This document shows positions 44,958-54,536 of a DNA stretch of 64,000 nt, piece by piece. The first letter of the stretch is position 1, and every line of letters starts with the position of its first letter. The stretch is from Virgibacillus phasianinus. Its GTDB lineage: Bacteria > Bacillota > Bacilli > Bacillales > Amphibacillaceae. Made by a program: the position numbers and the translations under genes. The DNA lies in assembly GCF_002216775.1 (NCBI RefSeq), contig NZ_CP022315.1, positions 806,001-870,000 on the forward strand, given 5' to 3'. The notes beneath the pieces were generated by a model that did not search any database, was not told the DNA's origin, and was given only the letters and a program-made list of their open reading frames with translations.

Positions 44958-45225
44958 GCAAAGTGATGACAAAGAAGAGTAATCAATCTGTTTCCTCCAA
45001 AGAGAACTGGTGGTGCTGTGAACCAGTGTGGAACGTTTGATGAATGGCCTTTTGAGCTTCCAAACCGAACCATACCTGGTATGCAGTAGGCTTTGGCGAA
45101 CGTCTTATCGATAACAAAGACAGCTATTAAGATTTATCTTGATAGTGTAAAGTGAGCTGGTTAAACAGCTAATAAAGGTGGTACCACGGGTCCCTCGTCC
45201 TTTTTACGGATGAGGGGCCTTTTTG
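44958..45225 (+). promoter_or_regulatory. T-box leader 1, tryptophan specifier
   Basis: Stem I begins near gacaaagaagagtaat with the GA/AGTA motif, continues through GGTGGTGCTGTGAACC (distal loops) and reaches the specifier loop GAA-TGG-CC with the Trp codon at 45045-45047. The conserved T-box AAGGTGGTACCACGG lies at 45175-45189. The terminator stem GGTCCCTCGTCC/GGATGAGGGGCC (45189-45219) with T5 follows. The acceptor-pairing bulge reads TGGT (45179-45182). Uncharged tRNA-Trp would stabilise the antiterminator. Confidence 0.92.
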
Positions 45226-45254
45226 TGTACCCTGAAAAAAACAAATATAATAAA

Positions 45255-45538
45255 TCGATGAATAAGAAGAGTAGACATAAACTAAGCGTTACAGAGAGCC
45301 GGGCTATTGGTGTGATTCCGGTACGTGAATGTATGTTGAATGGCCTTATGAGATGTTTCTTGAAGAAAAGTAGGGAAACACGGAACTCCGCCGTTACACG
45401 GATAGGGTATCAGATTAAGATCTCGTACCTGAAAATGAGATGTAAGGAAAGTTATTTTTCCTTTCAAATGAGGTGGCACCGCGATTGCATTCGTCCTCTA
45501 TAAGCACATATTTTTATGTGTTTATAGGGGACTTTTTT
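45255..45538 (+). promoter_or_regulatory. T-box leader 2, tryptophan specifier
   Basis: A second complete T-box follows 30 bp after the first terminator. AATAAGAAGAGTAGAC is the base of stem I, GGTGTGATTCC the distal loop, and GAA-TGG-CC the specifier (Trp codon 45341-45343). The T-box AATGAGGTGGCACCGCG (45467-45483) has bulge TGGC (45474-45477). The terminator gtcctctataa...ttataggggac (45493-45532) ends in T6. No separate promoter is evident, so both T-boxes act in series on one transcript. Confidence 0.9.
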
Positions 45539-45634
45539 ATACTTTAAAGAAAAAATTTAATTTAATCGGTATAAAGTATAAAAAGCTAAGGCATTCGCCT
45601 TTAGCTCTTGGCGAGAAGCCGTGATTTTCTAATT
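45533..45634 (+). repeat. Family C repeat, copy at the trp leader
   Basis: It starts on the T-tract of the T-box 2 terminator. TATACTTTA and TAAAGTATA form a stem with an AT-rich loop, then come CTAAGGC-TTCGCC-TTTAG and CTTGGCGAGAAGCC, ending at TTCTAAT. The reverse complement of 63376-63479 is closely related. The trpE ribosome binding site lies just beyond the element. Confidence 0.75.
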
Positions 45635-45661
45635 TACATTCGAAAGGGGAATTACAAAATT

Positions 45662-47071
45662 ATGCTAACTGAGCAGCAAGCTACTGCACCATATAAATTT
45701 ATCAAATTAAATGCCGATACGTTAACACCAATCGGAATTTATACCAATCTGACAGGCAAGAAGAAATTCTTATTGGAAAGCTCGTTCCCCCATGCTAAAA
45801 AAGGTAAGTTTTCATTTATTGGGGCAGATCCTTATCAGGAATTTATCGGATCAGAAAATAATACAACCATTTTGCATCATGAACATGGAACGAAGGAAGT
45901 TCAAACATCACCTGTCTTGTCAACTCTCAAGGAAAGACTTCCTAAACTGGATATAGATCTTCCCCTTCCCTTTGCAGGGGGAGCGATTGGATACATCGGA
46001 TATGACGCCATTCGCAGTTATGAGCAAATCGGAGCTAAATTACAGGACGATTTAGAAATGCCCGATGTGCATCTTATGTTATATAAAAGCGTTATTGCTT
46101 TTGATCATCGTAATGAATCAGCTTACCTGATTGCAATGAATCCCGATCAAGAATCGGAAACTGTGCTTAACGAACGGCTGGAAAATTTAAAAGACGCGCT
46201 AACTACCACACCCAACACGGATACATCTCCCAATGAAAATATGACCTTCTATCCCGAGATGGATAAAGAACAATTTATGGAGAATGTAAAATTTGCAAAG
46301 AAACATATCCAGCAGGGGGATGCATTTCAAATTGTTTTATCACAGCGGATGGCAGCAACCATCCACGGGGATCCCCTTTCCTTTTACCGAAAGTTAAGAA
46401 AGGTAAATCCTTCCCCCTATATGTTTTATATCGACTTTGATGCCTATCAGGTTCTGGGGGCCTCGCCGGAAAGCCTGGTCCAAACAACTGGCCGGCATAT
46501 TGTTACGAATCCAATTGCCGGAACCAGGCCGCGGGGAAAGACAGAACAGGAAGACGTGGAACTCACAAAAGACCTTCTTGCAGATGAAAAAGAAATTGCA
46601 GAACATCGAATGCTGGTTGACTTAAGCCGAAATGATATTGGCCGGGTATCCGAGGTTGACAGTATTACCATCCCAACCTATATGAAAGTGGAAAAGTACC
46701 AGCATGTCATGCACATCGTATCTGAAGTACATGGAAGGCTGAGTAAGAACTATTCAAGTATCGATGCCTTAATTGCCTGTTTACCTGCTGGAACTGTCTC
46801 AGGAGCGCCGAAAATTCGTGCCATGCAAATTATCAATGATTTAGAGGAAAGTAAACGTGGTGTTTATGCTGGCGGAATTGGCTATATAAACGTTAACCAT
46901 GACGTAAATATGGCATTGGCCATCCGCTCCCTCGTCATTAAAGAAAAAAAAGCATATTTACAGGCCGGCGCTGGTGTTGTTTATGATTCTGATCCGGAAA
47001 ACGAGTATAACGAAACACTGCATAAAGCAAAGTCATTAATGGAGGTGAACAACCATGATTCTTCTCATTGA
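45662..47071 (+). CDS. trpE: Anthranilate synthase component I
   Basis: TrpE converts chorismate to anthranilate with ammonia from TrpG. The 469-residue protein has an N-terminal domain with LLESSFPHAKKGKFSFIGADP and a catalytic half with FQIVLSQRM, SPYMFYIDF, GASPESLV, NPIAGTRPRG, EHRMLVDLSRNDIGRV and GTVSGAPKIRAMQII. ATG 45662 behind AAAGGGGAA is chosen; the frame is open upstream through the family C repeat. It overlaps trpG by 17 bp. Confidence 0.94.
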   Translation: MLTEQQATAPYKFIKLNADTLTPIGIYTNLTGKKKFLLESSFPHAKKGKFSFIGADPYQEFIGSENNTTILHHEHGTKEVQTSPVLSTLKERLPKLDIDLPLPFAGGAIGYIGYDAIRSYEQIGAKLQDDLEMPDVHLMLYKSVIAFDHRNESAYLIAMNPDQESETVLNERLENLKDALTTTPNTDTSPNENMTFYPEMDKEQFMENVKFAKKHIQQGDAFQIVLSQRMAATIHGDPLSFYRKLRKVNPSPYMFYIDFDAYQVLGASPESLVQTTGRHIVTNPIAGTRPRGKTEQEDVELTKDLLADEKEIAEHRMLVDLSRNDIGRVSEVDSITIPTYMKVEKYQHVMHIVSEVHGRLSKNYSSIDALIACLPAGTVSGAPKIRAMQIINDLEESKRGVYAGGIGYINVNHDVNMALAIRSLVIKEKKAYLQAGAGVVYDSDPENEYNETLHKAKSLMEVNNHDSSH

Positions 47072-47660
47072 TAATTACGACTCTTTCACCTATAACATCT
47101 TTCATTACTTTTCAAGCGAAAATGTGGAGGTAAAGGTATATCGCAATGATCAACTAACAAGTCAAACCATTACTGAATTAAACCCGGAAGCAATTATTAT
47201 CTCTCCTGGACCTGGGACACCGGAAACGGCAGGAAATTGCATTCAGATTGTGAAAGATTTCTATCAAAAGCTGCCGATTCTCGGGATATGCTTAGGCCAT
47301 CAAATCATCGCTTCTGCACTTGGAAGCAACGTCGTGCAAGCAAATGTTATCAAGCATGGGAAAACGTCACGGATTACCCATAATGGAATAGGGTTATTTA
47401 GTTATCTAACACAACCTTTGGAAGTGATGCGTTACCACTCCCTAGTTGTTGACCCGAAAACATTATCAGAGGAATTAGAAATAGTAGCGACATCCATGGA
47501 TGACAATGAAATTATGGGAATCAAGCATTTTTATCGTCCTGTATTTGGAATACAGTTTCACCCTGAATCCATTGGAACCTTAACAGGAAGAAAAATAATC
47601 CAGAACTTTTTAGGAGAAACAAGAAAGGCGCAAGCGTCCGCTTCTGGGCGCTGGAGCTAG
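47055..47660 (+). CDS. trpG: Anthranilate synthase component II (glutaminase)
   Basis: A 201-residue class I glutamine amidotransferase feeding ammonia to TrpE. Motifs are LLIDNYDSFTYNI, ISPGPGTPETAG, ILGICLGHQII with the nucleophile Cys, and GIQFHPESIGT with catalytic His/Glu. The domain ends at about FLGETR; the last residues (KAQASASGRWS) are encoded by a family B repeat fragment that also supplies the stop. In Bacillaceae such a protein may also serve PABA synthesis. Confidence 0.93.
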   Translation: MILLIDNYDSFTYNIFHYFSSENVEVKVYRNDQLTSQTITELNPEAIIISPGPGTPETAGNCIQIVKDFYQKLPILGICLGHQIIASALGSNVVQANVIKHGKTSRITHNGIGLFSYLTQPLEVMRYHSLVVDPKTLSEELEIVATSMDDNEIMGIKHFYRPVFGIQFHPESIGTLTGRKIIQNFLGETRKAQASASGRWS

Positions 47661-47666
47661 ACAATA
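47627..47666 (+). repeat. Family B repeat fragment inside trpG
   Basis: gcgcaagcgtccgcttctgg and the following gcgctggagctagacaat match the outer arms of the full repeats at 7874-7985 and 34411-34525, without the central stems. It spans the 3' end of trpG and its stop codon. Confidence 0.75.
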
Positions 47667-47703
47667 TTTTATACATTCATATCTTTAAGAAAGGAGCTTC
47701 CGT

Positions 47704-48729
47704 ATGAAACAACAACTTGAAAAACTAATGAATCAAAAAGATTTATCCATAGAAGAAATGAAACAGGCAACCGAACACTGCTTTACTCAAGACATTACCG
47801 ACACAGAAATTGCCTCATTGTTAACGGCATTACGGGCAAAAGGAGAGACAGCGGATGAAATAGCTGGAATTGTTGAGGTGATTCGCGCTGAGTCCCAGTC
47901 TATCCCAACTTCCCTCCCCCATGTGATGGATAATTGCGGAACTGGCGGTGATCAATCACACAGTTTTAATATCAGTACTACAGCAGCATTCGTCATAGCT
48001 GGGGCTGGAGTGACAATTGCAAAACACGGCAATCGCAGTATTTCCAGCAAAACGGGAAGTGCTGATGTTCTGGAACATTTAGGGGTATCCTTATCATTTC
48101 AGCCTGAAAAAACCGATGAAATTTTACGGGAAAACGGAATCGCTTTTCTTTACGCACCGCATGTGCACCCAAATTTAAAGCGATTTATGAAAGTACGTAA
48201 AGAATTAGGCCTTCCAACCATTCTTAATCTAATTGGACCGCTAACTAATCCTGTTGCATTGGACTCCCAGCTATTAGGCATTTATCGCCGTGACATGCTT
48301 GCAATGATGGCTGAGTCATTAAATAAACTTGGCCGCAGACGCGCATTGGTTGTTAATGGTGCTGGGTATATGGATGAAGCATCACTCGCTGGTGACAACC
48401 ATTTGGTTCTGCTTGAAAATGGAAAAACATCACCCTTTACCATTCACCCTGAAGAGCTTGGATTGCCTGTTCACTCTAATGAACATATCCGTGGTGGTGA
48501 TGCAAAGGATAACGCGGTGATTTTACAAAATGTATTACAAGGAAAGCAAGGGCCTTATCTTGATACAGTCTTATTGAATGCAGGACTTGGTCTTTTTGCA
48601 AATGGAACTGCTGCTACCATTAATGAAGGAGTAAAGTTTGCAAAAGAAAGCATTGCTTCAGGTGCTGCTCTGGATAAACTCAAACGATTAATGGAATACA
48701 GCAAACAAATTCCAACGGAGGTGTTATAG
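47704..48729 (+). CDS. trpD: Anthranilate phosphoribosyltransferase
   Basis: TrpD joins anthranilate with PRPP. The 341-residue enzyme has DNCGTGGDQSHSFNISTTAAFV (PRPP loop), GVTIAKHGNRSISSKTGSADVLE, FLYAPHVHPNLK, LIGPLTNPV and the later NGAGYMDEASL. AAGAAAGGAG precedes the start, after a 43-bp gap partly filled by the repeat fragment. trpC begins 1 bp after its stop. Confidence 0.95.
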   Translation: MKQQLEKLMNQKDLSIEEMKQATEHCFTQDITDTEIASLLTALRAKGETADEIAGIVEVIRAESQSIPTSLPHVMDNCGTGGDQSHSFNISTTAAFVIAGAGVTIAKHGNRSISSKTGSADVLEHLGVSLSFQPEKTDEILRENGIAFLYAPHVHPNLKRFMKVRKELGLPTILNLIGPLTNPVALDSQLLGIYRRDMLAMMAESLNKLGRRRALVVNGAGYMDEASLAGDNHLVLLENGKTSPFTIHPEELGLPVHSNEHIRGGDAKDNAVILQNVLQGKQGPYLDTVLLNAGLGLFANGTAATINEGVKFAKESIASGAALDKLKRLMEYSKQIPTEVL

Positions 48730-48730
48730 A

Positions 48731-49522
48731 ATGTCTATTTTAGAAAAAATTATTGCGCAGAAAGAACTAGAAGTGAAGGAGTTAAAAAAACAAAATTTTG
48801 AACAAGGCAGTAACCATAAAAAGATCGGAACCATTTTTCCAAATCGTGATTCGATGCATATCATAGCTGAAATTAAGCGTTCTTCCCCGTCAAAAGGAGC
48901 CATTGATATGGCAGTTGACCCAATTACACAAGCTAAGCAATATGAAAAACACGGGGCAAGTGCTATTTCGGTATTAACCGATAACACGTTCTTTAATGGG
49001 TCGATGGATGATCTGCGGACGGTCCGAAGTGCGGTTGACCTGCCCCTGCTTTGCAAGGATTTTATGATTGATCCCATTCAGATTGATTTGGCCAAAAGTG
49101 CTGGGGCGAATATTATTTTGCTAATTGTCGCTGCATTGCCTGAAAGTAAACTTCACGAACTTTATCGTTATGCAAAACAACAGGGACTAGAGGTACTTGT
49201 GGAGGTTCACAATGAACTAGAAATGGAAATTGCAGTCAACTTGGGAGCAGACCTGATTGGCGTCAACAATCGTAATTTAAAAACATTTGAAGTGACGTTG
49301 GATGCGACAGAAAGACTTGCACCAATGGTTGAAAGCCTATCCTCTACTCTAATAAGTGAAAGTGGCATCAGGTCACGCGAGGATGTTAAGCGTGTCGCGC
49401 AAGCCGGAGCCAAAGTAATCCTTGTTGGAGAAACGTTAATGCGCTCTAATGATTTAGCCGAAACATTTTCTGATATAAGGGTGCCCCTTCCATCTAAAGG
49501 AGCAGATACGAATGCTCGTTAA
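48731..49522 (+). CDS. trpC: Indole-3-glycerol phosphate synthase
   Basis: TrpC closes the indole ring. The 263-residue barrel has HIIAEIKRSSPSKG with catalytic Glu/Lys, AISVLTDNTFFNGS, LLCKDFMIDPIQI, LEVLVEVHNELE, IGVNNRNLKTF and ISESGIRSREDV. Start behind GGAGG. It overlaps trpF by 11 bp. Confidence 0.95.
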   Translation: MSILEKIIAQKELEVKELKKQNFEQGSNHKKIGTIFPNRDSMHIIAEIKRSSPSKGAIDMAVDPITQAKQYEKHGASAISVLTDNTFFNGSMDDLRTVRSAVDLPLLCKDFMIDPIQIDLAKSAGANIILLIVAALPESKLHELYRYAKQQGLEVLVEVHNELEMEIAVNLGADLIGVNNRNLKTFEVTLDATERLAPMVESLSSTLISESGIRSREDVKRVAQAGAKVILVGETLMRSNDLAETFSDIRVPLPSKGADTNAR

Positions 49523-50111
49523 AACTTGCGGAATCATGACCAATGAAGCAGCCAGTACCGCAGTACTGTCCGGCGCGGACCTGATTGGATTCGTCTTTGC
49601 TCCGAGCAAACGATACATGGCACCGGAACAAGCAGCTGAAATCGCCAAAACCCTGCCTTCCCCGATAAAAAAAGTCGGCGTTTTTGTAAATGAAACAGCT
49701 AAAACAATCACAGCTATCGCTGGAAAGGTAGGGTTGGACTATATCCAACTGCACGGAGATGAACCAGCAGCATTTGCTGAGCAATTGCCTTATCCCATTA
49801 TTAAGGCGTTCCCAGCAACACAGGAAAGTTTAGCCGAACTTAAAGACTATCCCTGTGATTACTATTTAATTGACAGTCCGTTTGGTGGGAACCGCGGTGG
49901 CAATGGAACAGTGTTTGACTGGACAGTGTTAAAGGACCTGAACGTAGATACGAATAAGCTCATTCTAGCCGGAGGGCTGACACCTGAAAACGTTCAGGAA
50001 GCGATAAGTATGACTGCACCAGTTGGTGTCGATGTTTCCAGCGGCATTGAAACAAATGGCCGTAAAGACCTGAGTAAAATCCAAAAATTTATTAAACAAG
50101 CGAAAGGATGA
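49512..50111 (+). CDS. trpF: Phosphoribosylanthranilate isomerase
   Basis: TrpF rearranges PRA to CdRP. The 199-residue barrel begins [13 protein letters not shown] with the catalytic Cys, has [31 protein letters not shown], the Asp in YLIDSP and [31 protein letters not shown] precedes the start. It is separate from trpC, as is usual in Bacilli. Confidence 0.95.
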   Translation: MLVKTCGIMTNEAASTAVLSGADLIGFVFAPSKRYMAPEQAAEIAKTLPSPIKKVGVFVNETAKTITAIAGKVGLDYIQLHGDEPAAFAEQLPYPIIKAFPATQESLAELKDYPCDYYLIDSPFGGNRGGNGTVFDWTVLKDLNVDTNKLILAGGLTPENVQEAISMTAPVGVDVSSGIETNGRKDLSKIQKFIKQAKG

Positions 50112-50116
50112 TTAAT

Positions 50117-51322
50117 ATGGCAGCATATACGATGCCCGATCAAACTGGACGGTACGGCAATTTTGGAGGAAGATTTGTTCCGGAATTATTAATGCCGGCA
50201 CTGATTGAATTAGAGAAAGCATATGATGATGCAATAAAGGACGCTAGTTTTATAAAGGAATTAAACTATTATCTAAAAGACTATGTTGGACGGGAAACAC
50301 CCCTTTATTACGCTGAGAATTTAACCAGGATGCTCGGTGGACCAAAGATATACCTGAAAAGGGAAGATTTGAACCATACTGGTGCACACAAAATAAATAA
50401 TACGGTTGGGCAAGCACTGTTGACACTACGAATGGGTAAGAAAAAGGTAGTAGCAGAAACAGGCGCCGGTCAACACGGCGTGGCTACAGCTACCGTTTGT
50501 GCCCTTCTTGGATTAGAGTGTGTCGTTTTTATGGGCGAAGAAGACATCCGCAGACAGAAGCTGAATGTTTTTCGGATGGAGCTTTTAGGTGCCAAAGTTG
50601 AGAGTGTTTCACAGGGAAGCGGAACACTGAAGGATGCCGTCAATGAAGCGTTGCGTTACTGGGCAAGCCATGTCGAAGATACCCATTACATTTTGGGATC
50701 TGTTGTTGGACCACATCCCTTTCCGAAGATTGTTCGTGATTTCCAGTCAGTGATTGGTAATGAAACGAAGCAACAAATGCTTGATCAAACTAACAAACTA
50801 CCAGATGCAGTGATTGCCTGTGTTGGCGGGGGAAGCAATGCGATGGGTATGTTCTATCCATTTATTCAAGATGAATCAGTTGCATTATACGGTGTAGAAG
50901 CCGGCGGTGCTGGGCTTGAAACGAATAAACACGCGGCTACACTTACTGCTGGCAAACTTGGCGTTTTACATGGAACGATGACACATCTGCTGCAGGATGA
51001 ACATGGACAAATCCAAGAGGCATTCTCCATTTCCGCCGGGCTTGATTATCCCGGAGTGGGACCTGAGCACAGCCATATGCACGAGACATCCCGGGTAACA
51101 TACACATCGATAACCGACCAAGAGGCATTAGAAGCTTTTCAAGTACTTTCAGAAAAAGAAGGTATCATCCCAGCTCTGGAAAGTGCGCATGCTGTGGCAT
51201 ATACGATGAAACACGCCAAAGAAATGAATAAGGATCAAACACTCGTTATTTGCTTATCCGGCCGTGGCGATAAAGATGTGGAACAAGTGAAAGCAGCATT
51301 GGAGGGAAATGACAATGAGTAA
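50117..51322 (+). CDS. trpB: Tryptophan synthase beta subunit
   Basis: TrpB condenses indole with serine using PLP. The 401-residue protein has [35 protein letters not shown] with the PLP Lys, [24 protein letters not shown] (phosphate-binding loop), GPEHS and [11 protein letters not shown] 50117 is preferred over 50108, which would sit on the AAAGG site. It overlaps trpA by 8 bp. Confidence 0.95.
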   Translation: MAAYTMPDQTGRYGNFGGRFVPELLMPALIELEKAYDDAIKDASFIKELNYYLKDYVGRETPLYYAENLTRMLGGPKIYLKREDLNHTGAHKINNTVGQALLTLRMGKKKVVAETGAGQHGVATATVCALLGLECVVFMGEEDIRRQKLNVFRMELLGAKVESVSQGSGTLKDAVNEALRYWASHVEDTHYILGSVVGPHPFPKIVRDFQSVIGNETKQQMLDQTNKLPDAVIACVGGGSNAMGMFYPFIQDESVALYGVEAGGAGLETNKHAATLTAGKLGVLHGTMTHLLQDEHGQIQEAFSISAGLDYPGVGPEHSHMHETSRVTYTSITDQEALEAFQVLSEKEGIIPALESAHAVAYTMKHAKEMNKDQTLVICLSGRGDKDVEQVKAALEGNDNE

Positions 51323-52088
51323 ATCGCGTATTGATGAGGCTTTTCAAGAGAAGTTAGCTAAGGATCAGAAATTGTTTATTCCATACATTATGGCTGGTGA
51401 TGGTGGGCTGGACAACCTCGACGAACGGATTGAATTCCTACAATCCTGTGGTGCCAGTGCCGTTGAATTAGGTATTCCTTTTTCAGATCCCGTCGCTGAT
51501 GGTCCAACGATTCAAAATGCTGGATTACGCGCACTTAAAAATGGCACATCATTATCCAGCGTTCTTCAGACCCTGACCGGTAGAAAAACGGAAAGAACGA
51601 TCCCCATTATTTTAATGACTTATTTTAACCCGGTTTATATTTATGGCATTGAGAGATTCACAAATGATTGTGCAGAGGCCGGGGTTGATGGCGTTATTAT
51701 CCCCGATCTTCCACTTGAGGAGGAAAGGTTAATTGAAAGATTTCTTCAGGAAAAGTCTATTGCCTTTGTACGACTTGCCGCATTGACAAGTAATGAATCC
51801 CGGTTGGCCGAAATTGCCAAACGGACAGAAGGCTTTTTATACGCCGTATCTGTCACCGGTACGACTGGCGCAAAATCTTCTCATAGTGGGAATGTGAAAG
51901 GCTTTTTACAGGGATTGAAAAAGATTGCGAATGTACCTGTACTGGCAGGCTTCGGGGTGTCTAATGCAGACCAGGCAAAGGAGCTAGGCGGGAATTGTGA
52001 CGGTGTTATCGTAGGAAGCAAGATTGTGGATTTATTTCATGAAGGGAAAAGAGATGAAATCAAGAGTTTGATAGAAAACAGCCTGTGA
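51315..52088 (+). CDS. trpA: Tryptophan synthase alpha subunit
   Basis: TrpA cleaves indole-3-glycerol phosphate and channels indole to TrpB. The 257-residue barrel has [31 protein letters not shown] with catalytic Glu/Asp, [22 protein letters not shown] and [13 protein letters not shown], then [16 protein letters not shown] 51315 is used, eight bases after GGAGGG. It is the last gene of the trp operon. Confidence 0.95.
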   Translation: MSKSRIDEAFQEKLAKDQKLFIPYIMAGDGGLDNLDERIEFLQSCGASAVELGIPFSDPVADGPTIQNAGLRALKNGTSLSSVLQTLTGRKTERTIPIILMTYFNPVYIYGIERFTNDCAEAGVDGVIIPDLPLEEERLIERFLQEKSIAFVRLAALTSNESRLAEIAKRTEGFLYAVSVTGTTGAKSSHSGNVKGFLQGLKKIANVPVLAGFGVSNADQAKELGGNCDGVIVGSKIVDLFHEGKRDEIKSLIENSL

Positions 52089-52099
52089 TAGATGCCTTG

Positions 52100-52200
52100 T
52101 TTTAAACAAGCAGATGAAGTGGCCGATATATTTGAAAAATGGCAGTTATATTCGAAAAACGGCCGATATCACACATACGGACACCCTTCTAAAACAGCCG
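52100..52200 (+). repeat. Diverged tandem words downstream of trpA
   Basis: GGCCGATATATTTGAAAAAT, GGCAGTTATATTCGAAAAAC and GGCCGATATC follow each other with a period of about 23 bp between 52119 and 52180. No coding frame is supported. Confidence 0.5.
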
Positions 52201-52210
52201 CACTACGATT

Positions 52211-52254
52211 AAAAAAGCACACGTCATGGGACTAAACCATGACGTGTGCTTTCT
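52211..52254. terminator. trp operon terminator (bidirectional)
   Basis: Fourteen-bp perfect stem (agcacacgtcatgg with its complement), 7-nt loop, A-run before and T-rich after, between convergent genes. Confidence 0.88.
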
Positions 52255-52258
52255 ATCG

Positions 52259-53122
52259 TTATTTTTTCACAATCGGTATCCATATTTCACAACGATAGTC
52301 CTCAGCAGTTGTATCACCTTTTGTTGAATAGACTTCTAGCTCGGTGCCACCTGCATGTTCATATCCAGTAGATGGGAACCATTCGGAAAAAACTCGATCC
52401 CAAGTTTGCGGAATCGCATCGGGCATTGCGCCAACTGATTCGAACACAGCCCACGTAGCTGCGGGGATTTCTTTTTCCTCCCAATCTGCCGGGGTTTCCT
52501 GTCGGTTCTTCTCTGCGCAAATGTAATAGCTCAGTTTCTCCTGGGTAGCATCAAATTCCATACACGCACCTATTACACCCATGGATCCGCAATCTTTCTC
52601 CAGTTCATCCACAAATCCATTACGGTTCGATTCATCCCAGAACACAGGAATTTCACGATGATTTTGACCGTTTACGATCGAAGTCCGGATCCCTTTTCCT
52701 ATTACTTGAAACGCATCTTTTTCCACAATCCTGTAATCCATTTCCACATCACCCTTTAATTGAATTTGAAAGAAAAGCTTGGGAAAAGCCTTTAATTGGT
52801 GACTGTCTTGCCTCACAGCCGAGGGGTTTATTCCATGGATTTTACGAAATGCCTTGGAAAATGATTCTGGCGTCTCATAGCCAAACCTCAGTGCAATATC
52901 AATTACCTTACTGTTGGAATGTGTCAAAGCCTGTGCTGCCAGTGTCAGACGTCTTCTCCGGATATAATCAGCCACTGTCACCCCGGTCAACATGCTGAAC
53001 ATTCGCTGATAGTGAAACTTTGACATACACGCAATGGTTGCCGCCTCTTCAATACTGAGATTACTTTCCAAATTTTTTTCAATAAAATCAATGCTGTCAG
53101 CCAACCGTTCAAGACCTTCCAT
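52259..53122 (-). CDS. AraC family regulator with GyrI-like effector domain
   Basis: A 287-residue protein. The N-terminal AraC DNA-binding domain (about 1-105) has two helix-turn-helix units: LSIEEAATIACMSKFHYQRMFSMLTG and VIDIALRFGYETPESFSKAFRKIHGINPSAVR. The C-terminal half (about 125-287) is a GyrI/Rob-like ligand-binding domain with YRIVEKDAFQVIGKGIRT and SYYICAEK. Such proteins respond to small hydrophobic molecules. Target unknown. GAAGGGGGAG precedes ATG. Confidence 0.88.
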   Translation of the reverse strand: MEGLERLADSIDFIEKNLESNLSIEEAATIACMSKFHYQRMFSMLTGVTVADYIRRRRLTLAAQALTHSNSKVIDIALRFGYETPESFSKAFRKIHGINPSAVRQDSHQLKAFPKLFFQIQLKGDVEMDYRIVEKDAFQVIGKGIRTSIVNGQNHREIPVFWDESNRNGFVDELEKDCGSMGVIGACMEFDATQEKLSYYICAEKNRQETPADWEEKEIPAATWAVFESVGAMPDAIPQTWDRVFSEWFPSTGYEHAGGTELEVYSTKGDTTAEDYRCEIWIPIVKK

Positions 53123-53241
53123 TTAAGCTCCCCCTTCTCTTCCAACTTTAGCATTCAACTATTCTACTATCCTGTTCATCTGTGCTTTTTGCAGACAGTA
53201 TTTATCACACAGGTAGTAATATACCGGTGTATGGTTTCACT

Positions 53242-54255
53242 TTATCTAAACCATTGTTGAATTTTCCCTTTCCCTTCTTTTACTTCCACCGCAGCATATG
53301 CTCCATTAACAAAGGTCACTTGTGGCGGGACATGGCCGCAATCGGTGTCATAAACAATTGGTATATTTAATTCCTGTCCCAATTCGTGATAGACATCTAG
53401 TACCTCATAACCTTCAACTGTGTCGTTTGCAGTACTGCGGCCAAACATGATTCCTGAGCAATTATCAAACCAGCCTGCCAGCTGCATTTGCACAAGTGTT
53501 CTTCGCAGTTCTGTTGTCTTTAAATCACAGTTTTCGAAATACCACAGGATTGGTTCATTGTTGATTGTCTTTTCCTGGAACTCCCGGATATTCCCAAAAG
53601 ATGTGCCAATTAAATGCCGAATTACATCGATACATCCACCAAGCAGTCTTCCTTTTAGTGTTGTATTATCAACCGATAAAGATTTCCACTCGGTTGGCTC
53701 GGTTAAATGAAATACTTCTGATGAGGGATTTTCGTGATCCCACTGCTTTTGAAACTTTTGTGATGAGTGCTGGGTAATTGATCCCCCTTCATTGGTAGCT
53801 AAGACCTTCTCCCACATAGCAGTTGTTTCATCTGAAAATTCCCCGCGTAAATCCACAAAATTCGTTCCATGCGCTGTTGCCATGCCCGTTCTTAATGTCG
53901 TGGCCAATAACAGCACACTGGTGTCAGAATATCCCAAAATCCACTTATAAGAAAAACTAGCAAAGTCCAGCTTATCGATGATTTCAATAAGAAGTTCACC
54001 TCCCCATGGTGGTATGATTATCCCGATCGATTCGTCTTGCATCATGTCATTAAATTCTTTAGCTCGTACATCAGGGGCAGCTGACTTTGCCTTATCCTGC
54101 GTCCATATAGTTTCCCCGCACATCACAGGATAACCTCTTTTCTCATTACGGCTGACCGCCTGCTTAAACATGTCATGCAGTTCAGGTTCTACACCTGATG
54201 ATGGTGCAGTAACACCGATTGTTGCACCTTTTTTTAAAGTCGGATATATAATCAT
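53242..54255 (-). CDS. S66 family peptidase (LD-carboxypeptidase/MccF-like)
   Basis: A 337-residue serine peptidase-like protein. GATIGVTAPSSG starts the fold, IIPPWGGELLIEIIDKLDF and ILGYSDTSVLLLATTLRTGMATAHGTNF carry the nucleophile Ser of the GYSD motif, and YDTDCGHVPPQ provides the catalytic His. The spacing and long middle segment with LLGGCIDVIRHLIGT are closer to MccF (microcin C immunity) than to peptidoglycan LdcA. Natural substrate is unknown. GGAGGGGA precedes ATG. Confidence 0.85.
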   Translation of the reverse strand: MIIYPTLKKGATIGVTAPSSGVEPELHDMFKQAVSRNEKRGYPVMCGETIWTQDKAKSAAPDVRAKEFNDMMQDESIGIIIPPWGGELLIEIIDKLDFASFSYKWILGYSDTSVLLLATTLRTGMATAHGTNFVDLRGEFSDETTAMWEKVLATNEGGSITQHSSQKFQKQWDHENPSSEVFHLTEPTEWKSLSVDNTTLKGRLLGGCIDVIRHLIGTSFGNIREFQEKTINNEPILWYFENCDLKTTELRRTLVQMQLAGWFDNCSGIMFGRSTANDTVEGYEVLDVYHELGQELNIPIVYDTDCGHVPPQVTFVNGAYAAVEVKEGKGKIQQWFR

Positions 54256-54536
54256 GTTGAATCCCCTCCAGCTTCTATTACCTACATATTCGCTACTTTT
54301 TCAAAAAGTCCTTTTTAATCAAATTTAATCGGATAAGAAACGCGGATCTGCTCGTATAAGTTCCAAAGGCTGCATAGTGATAAGGTTAACGAAGACGGGT
54401 TTAAAAAGCTCGGGCGAGAATCAAGACAAGTCGGGAGACGCTATTCCTCTCCCAAGTTGAACTTGTTCCCTACCGAGTTACGCACTCTATGGCCTGAGTA
54501 CAATCTGCCCTGACTGATTCTGGTCATCCTTTCCCG
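54256..54536. other. Intergenic region with no supported feature
   Basis: About 280 bp between the S66 gene start and the BsuPI gene terminator. It has somewhat higher GC than neighbouring gaps and short similar words (gggcgag, gggagacg, cctctccc), perhaps another diverged repeat tract. I see no ORF with a ribosome binding site and no riboswitch. Confidence 0.4.

Noticed and set aside
45210-45503. 97-codon ORF in the trp leader
   Set aside because: It lies entirely within the T-box terminator and second T-box; the RNA structure explains the sequence.
45608-45661. N-terminal extension of TrpE
   Set aside because: These codons lie in the family C repeat; AAAGGGGAA before ATG 45662 marks the true start.
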